Below are positions 62,096-64,000 of a stretch of 64,000 nucleotides of DNA, piece by piece. Origin of the DNA: Fulvimarina endophytica. GTDB taxonomy: Bacteria; Pseudomonadota; Alphaproteobacteria; Rhizobiales; Rhizobiaceae. The stretch is taken from assembly GCF_003403015.1 (NCBI RefSeq), contig NZ_QURL01000001.1:124001-188000 (forward strand), in the 5' to 3' direction. Below the pieces are notes generated by a model, which ran no database searches, was not told the origin of the DNA, and saw only the letters and a list, made by a program, of their open reading frames with translations. A program made the translations under genes and the position numbers. How positions within the stretch are numbered: position 1 is the stretch's first letter; each line of letters starts with the position of its first letter.

Positions 62096-64000
62096 ATGCC
62101 CGACCTTCTTCTCGAACTGCGCTCCGAAGAAATTCCCGCCCGCATGCAGCGCAAGGCGGCCGGCGATCTCAGGAAGCTCGTCACCGACGCGCTCGTCGAG
62201 GCGGGCCTGACCTATGAGGGCGCGCGCGAATACTGGACCCCGCGCCGGCTGACCCTCGATATCCGCGGTGTCGACGCGGCCTCCAAGACCGTGTCCGAGG
62301 AGCGCAAGGGGCCGCGGGTCGACGCGCCCGAAAAGGCGATCCAGGGCTTCCTGCGCGGTGCGGGCCTCTCCTCCATCGACGAGGCGACCATCCAGTCCGA
62401 TCCGAAGAAGGGCGACTTCTACGTCGCGGTTCTGAGCCGCCCGGGCCGGCCAGCCGAGGAGATCGTCGCCGAGGTGATGCCCGGCATCATCCGCGACTTC
62501 CCCTGGCCGAAGAGCATGCGCTGGGGCGCGCAATCGCGCGAGCCCGGCTCGATGCGCTGGGTTCGGCCGCTGCAATCGATCCTCTGCACCTTCGGCCCCG
62601 AGACTGAGGAGCCCGTGGTCGTCGATTTCGAGGTCGCCGGCATCCGATCGGGCAATACGACCGTCGGTCACCGCTTCCACGCACCCGATCCCTTCACCGT
62701 GCGCCGTTTCGACGATTATGTTGACAAGCTGGAGCGCGCCTATGTCGTGCTCGATGCCGAGCGGCGCAAGGACATCATCCGGCATGACGCGGAGAACCGC
62801 GCCTTCGCGCTCGGTCTCGAAGTGGTGCCGGACGAGGGACTCCTCGAAGAGGTCTCCGGCCTCGTGGAATGGCCTGTAGTGCTCGTCGGACGGTTCGAGG
62901 AGACGTTCCTCCAGATCCCGCCGGAAGTGATCCAGCTGACGATCAAGGTGAACCAGAAATGCTTCGTCACCCGTCCGCAGGGTGGTGACGGCCGCCTGTC
63001 GAACACCTTCATCCTCGTCTCCAACATCGAGGCCAGCGATGGCGGCGAGGAGATCGTGCGCGGCAATGGCAAGGTCGTGCGCGCCCGTCTTTCGGACGCG
63101 CTCTACTTCTGGGAGACCGACCAGGCCGACCTGCCGGATCTGGGTGACCTCGGCCGCTCGGCGGAGGTATTCGGGCTCGATCTCGCAAAGCCGCTCGACC
63201 AGCGCATGGCAAAGCTCGACGCCCTCGGCGTCACCTTCCACGCCAAGCTCGGCACTCAAGGAGAGCGCGTGAAGCGCATTGCGGATCTGGCCGAGACGAT
63301 CGCCGGCGAGATCGCGGGCCAGGTGACCGCCGATGGCGTCGCGGCATCCTCGTCCGAAAGCCATTCGCAGGAATTGAAGCGCGCCGTGCGCCGTGCCGCG
63401 CTCCTCGCAAAGGCCGATCTTCCGACCGAAGCGGTGGGCGAGTTTCCCGAGCTTCAGGGCTTCATGGGCCGCTACTATGCGCAGATCCAGGGCGAGCATC
63501 CCTCCGTCCAGACGGCGATCGAGGAGCATTACAAGCCGCTCGGGCCGAGCGATCAGGTGCCTCGCGATCCGGTGGCGATCGCGGTCGCGCTCGCCGACAA
63601 GCTCGACATGCTGAACGGGTTCTGGGCGATCGACGAGAAGCCGACCGGCTCCAAGGACCCCTATGCCCTGCGTCGTGCCGCGCTCGGCGTCATCCGCATT
63701 CTGGTCGAGAACCGTTTGGTCGTCTCGCTCTCCAAACTGGTGACGGATGCCGACCTTCTTTCCTTCCTGCACGACAGGCTGAAGGTTCAGCTTCGCGATT
63801 CCGGCGCGCGGCACGACCTCGTCGACGCAGTGCTTTCGGGTGAGGGCGGACAGGCCAACGACGATGTCCTCGATGTCTCCAACCGGGTGGAGGCGCTCGG
63901 CCAGTTCCTGGGGACCGAGGATGGCCAGAACCTTCTCGCCGGCTATCGCCGGGCTGCGAACATCCTTTCGGCCGAGGAGAAGAAGGGCACGCGGATCGCG
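62096..64000 (+). CDS. glyS: Glycyl-tRNA synthetase beta subunit, 3' truncated by window edge
   Basis: The frame from the ATG at 62096 is open to the right edge (635 codons visible), so the 3' end lies outside. The start [20 protein letters not shown] is the signature N-terminus of bacterial GlyS beta chains; further landmarks are [43 protein letters not shown] [37 protein letters not shown] and the C-terminal [19 protein letters not shown]. It charges tRNA-Gly together with an alpha subunit; glyQ is not seen in the 200 bp upstream, so it must be elsewhere. Length to the edge is shorter than the full family length (about 700 residues). Confidence 0.95.
   Translation, partial: MPDLLLELRSEEIPARMQRKAAGDLRKLVTDALVEAGLTYEGAREYWTPRRLTLDIRGVDAASKTVSEERKGPRVDAPEKAIQGFLRGAGLSSIDEATIQSDPKKGDFYVAVLSRPGRPAEEIVAEVMPGIIRDFPWPKSMRWGAQSREPGSMRWVRPLQSILCTFGPETEEPVVVDFEVAGIRSGNTTVGHRFHAPDPFTVRRFDDYVDKLERAYVVLDAERRKDIIRHDAENRAFALGLEVVPDEGLLEEVSGLVEWPVVLVGRFEETFLQIPPEVIQLTIKVNQKCFVTRPQGGDGRLSNTFILVSNIEASDGGEEIVRGNGKVVRARLSDALYFWETDQADLPDLGDLGRSAEVFGLDLAKPLDQRMAKLDALGVTFHAKLGTQGERVKRIADLAETIAGEIAGQVTADGVAASSSESHSQELKRAVRRAALLAKADLPTEAVGEFPELQGFMGRYYAQIQGEHPSVQTAIEEHYKPLGPSDQVPRDPVAIAVALADKLDMLNGFWAIDEKPTGSKDPYALRRAALGVIRILVENRLVVSLSKLVTDADLLSFLHDRLKVQLRDSGARHDLVDAVLSGEGGQANDDVLDVSNRVEALGQFLGTEDGQNLLAGYRRAANILSAEEKKGTRIA

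Overview
The window looks like chromosome from a GC-rich alphaproteobacterium, probably Hyphomicrobiales (an inference from the dapA-smpB pair, SapC-family, DUF1206 and DUF411 proteins, a FecI/FecR-type iron locus and codon use strongly biased to G/C at third positions). No rRNA operon, replication origin or CRISPR array is visible. Two tRNA genes (Arg-CCG and Val-TAC) sit near the middle.

Layout. 3-6379: two-partner secretion locus, with the 3' part of a very large secreted adhesin (TpsA) carrying exact-period 97-residue repeats, its outer-membrane transporter TpsB, and a SapC-family protein. 6447-9652: a short-chain dehydrogenase and a phytanoyl-CoA-dioxygenase-like enzyme, divergent from a LacI-type regulator. 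10383-21955: a tight five-gene operon encoding a DUF4132 giant protein, a MoxR AAA+ ATPase, a DUF5682 protein, a VWA protein and a SWIM zinc-finger protein. It resembles the Escherichia coli yehI(molR)-yehL-yehM-yehP-yehQ cluster and is the best candidate for a poorly understood system in this window. It is flanked by two gene-free stretches of about 0.7 kb. 22616-33679: a siderophore-iron locus, with an ECF sigma factor, FecR anti-sigma factor, TonB-dependent receptor, periplasmic binding protein, siderophore-interacting flavoprotein, two FecCD permeases, an ATPase and an exporter-fold ABC protein. Most of its genes overlap by 4 bp.

33959-43880: a 9.9-kb integrated element bounded by perfect 45-bp direct repeats derived from the 3' end of tRNA-Arg(CCG). 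It encodes a tyrosine recombinase, an excisionase-like protein, a free-standing copy of the integrase arm-binding domain and small proteins. It also encodes a defence cassette: a controller-like XRE regulator, a single-chain nuclease-methyltransferase-specificity protein, a HEPN-motif protein, an Mrr-type nuclease and an HNH nuclease. Near-identical 22-bp sequences just inside both ends look like integrase arm sites.

44506-48719: a TetR regulator divergent from a Baeyer-Villiger monooxygenase, SDR and alpha/beta hydrolase operon, with a 24-bp palindrome placed over the monooxygenase promoter. 48755-64000: mostly housekeeping or conserved genes: a Kazal-like lipoprotein, soluble lytic transglycosylase, dapA, smpB, a DUF411 protein, an MFS transporter, mnmE, a DUF1206 membrane protein, a small HNH protein, an AGCS alanine symporter, a CorA transporter, an HSL-type esterase, and the 5' part of glyS, which runs off the right edge.
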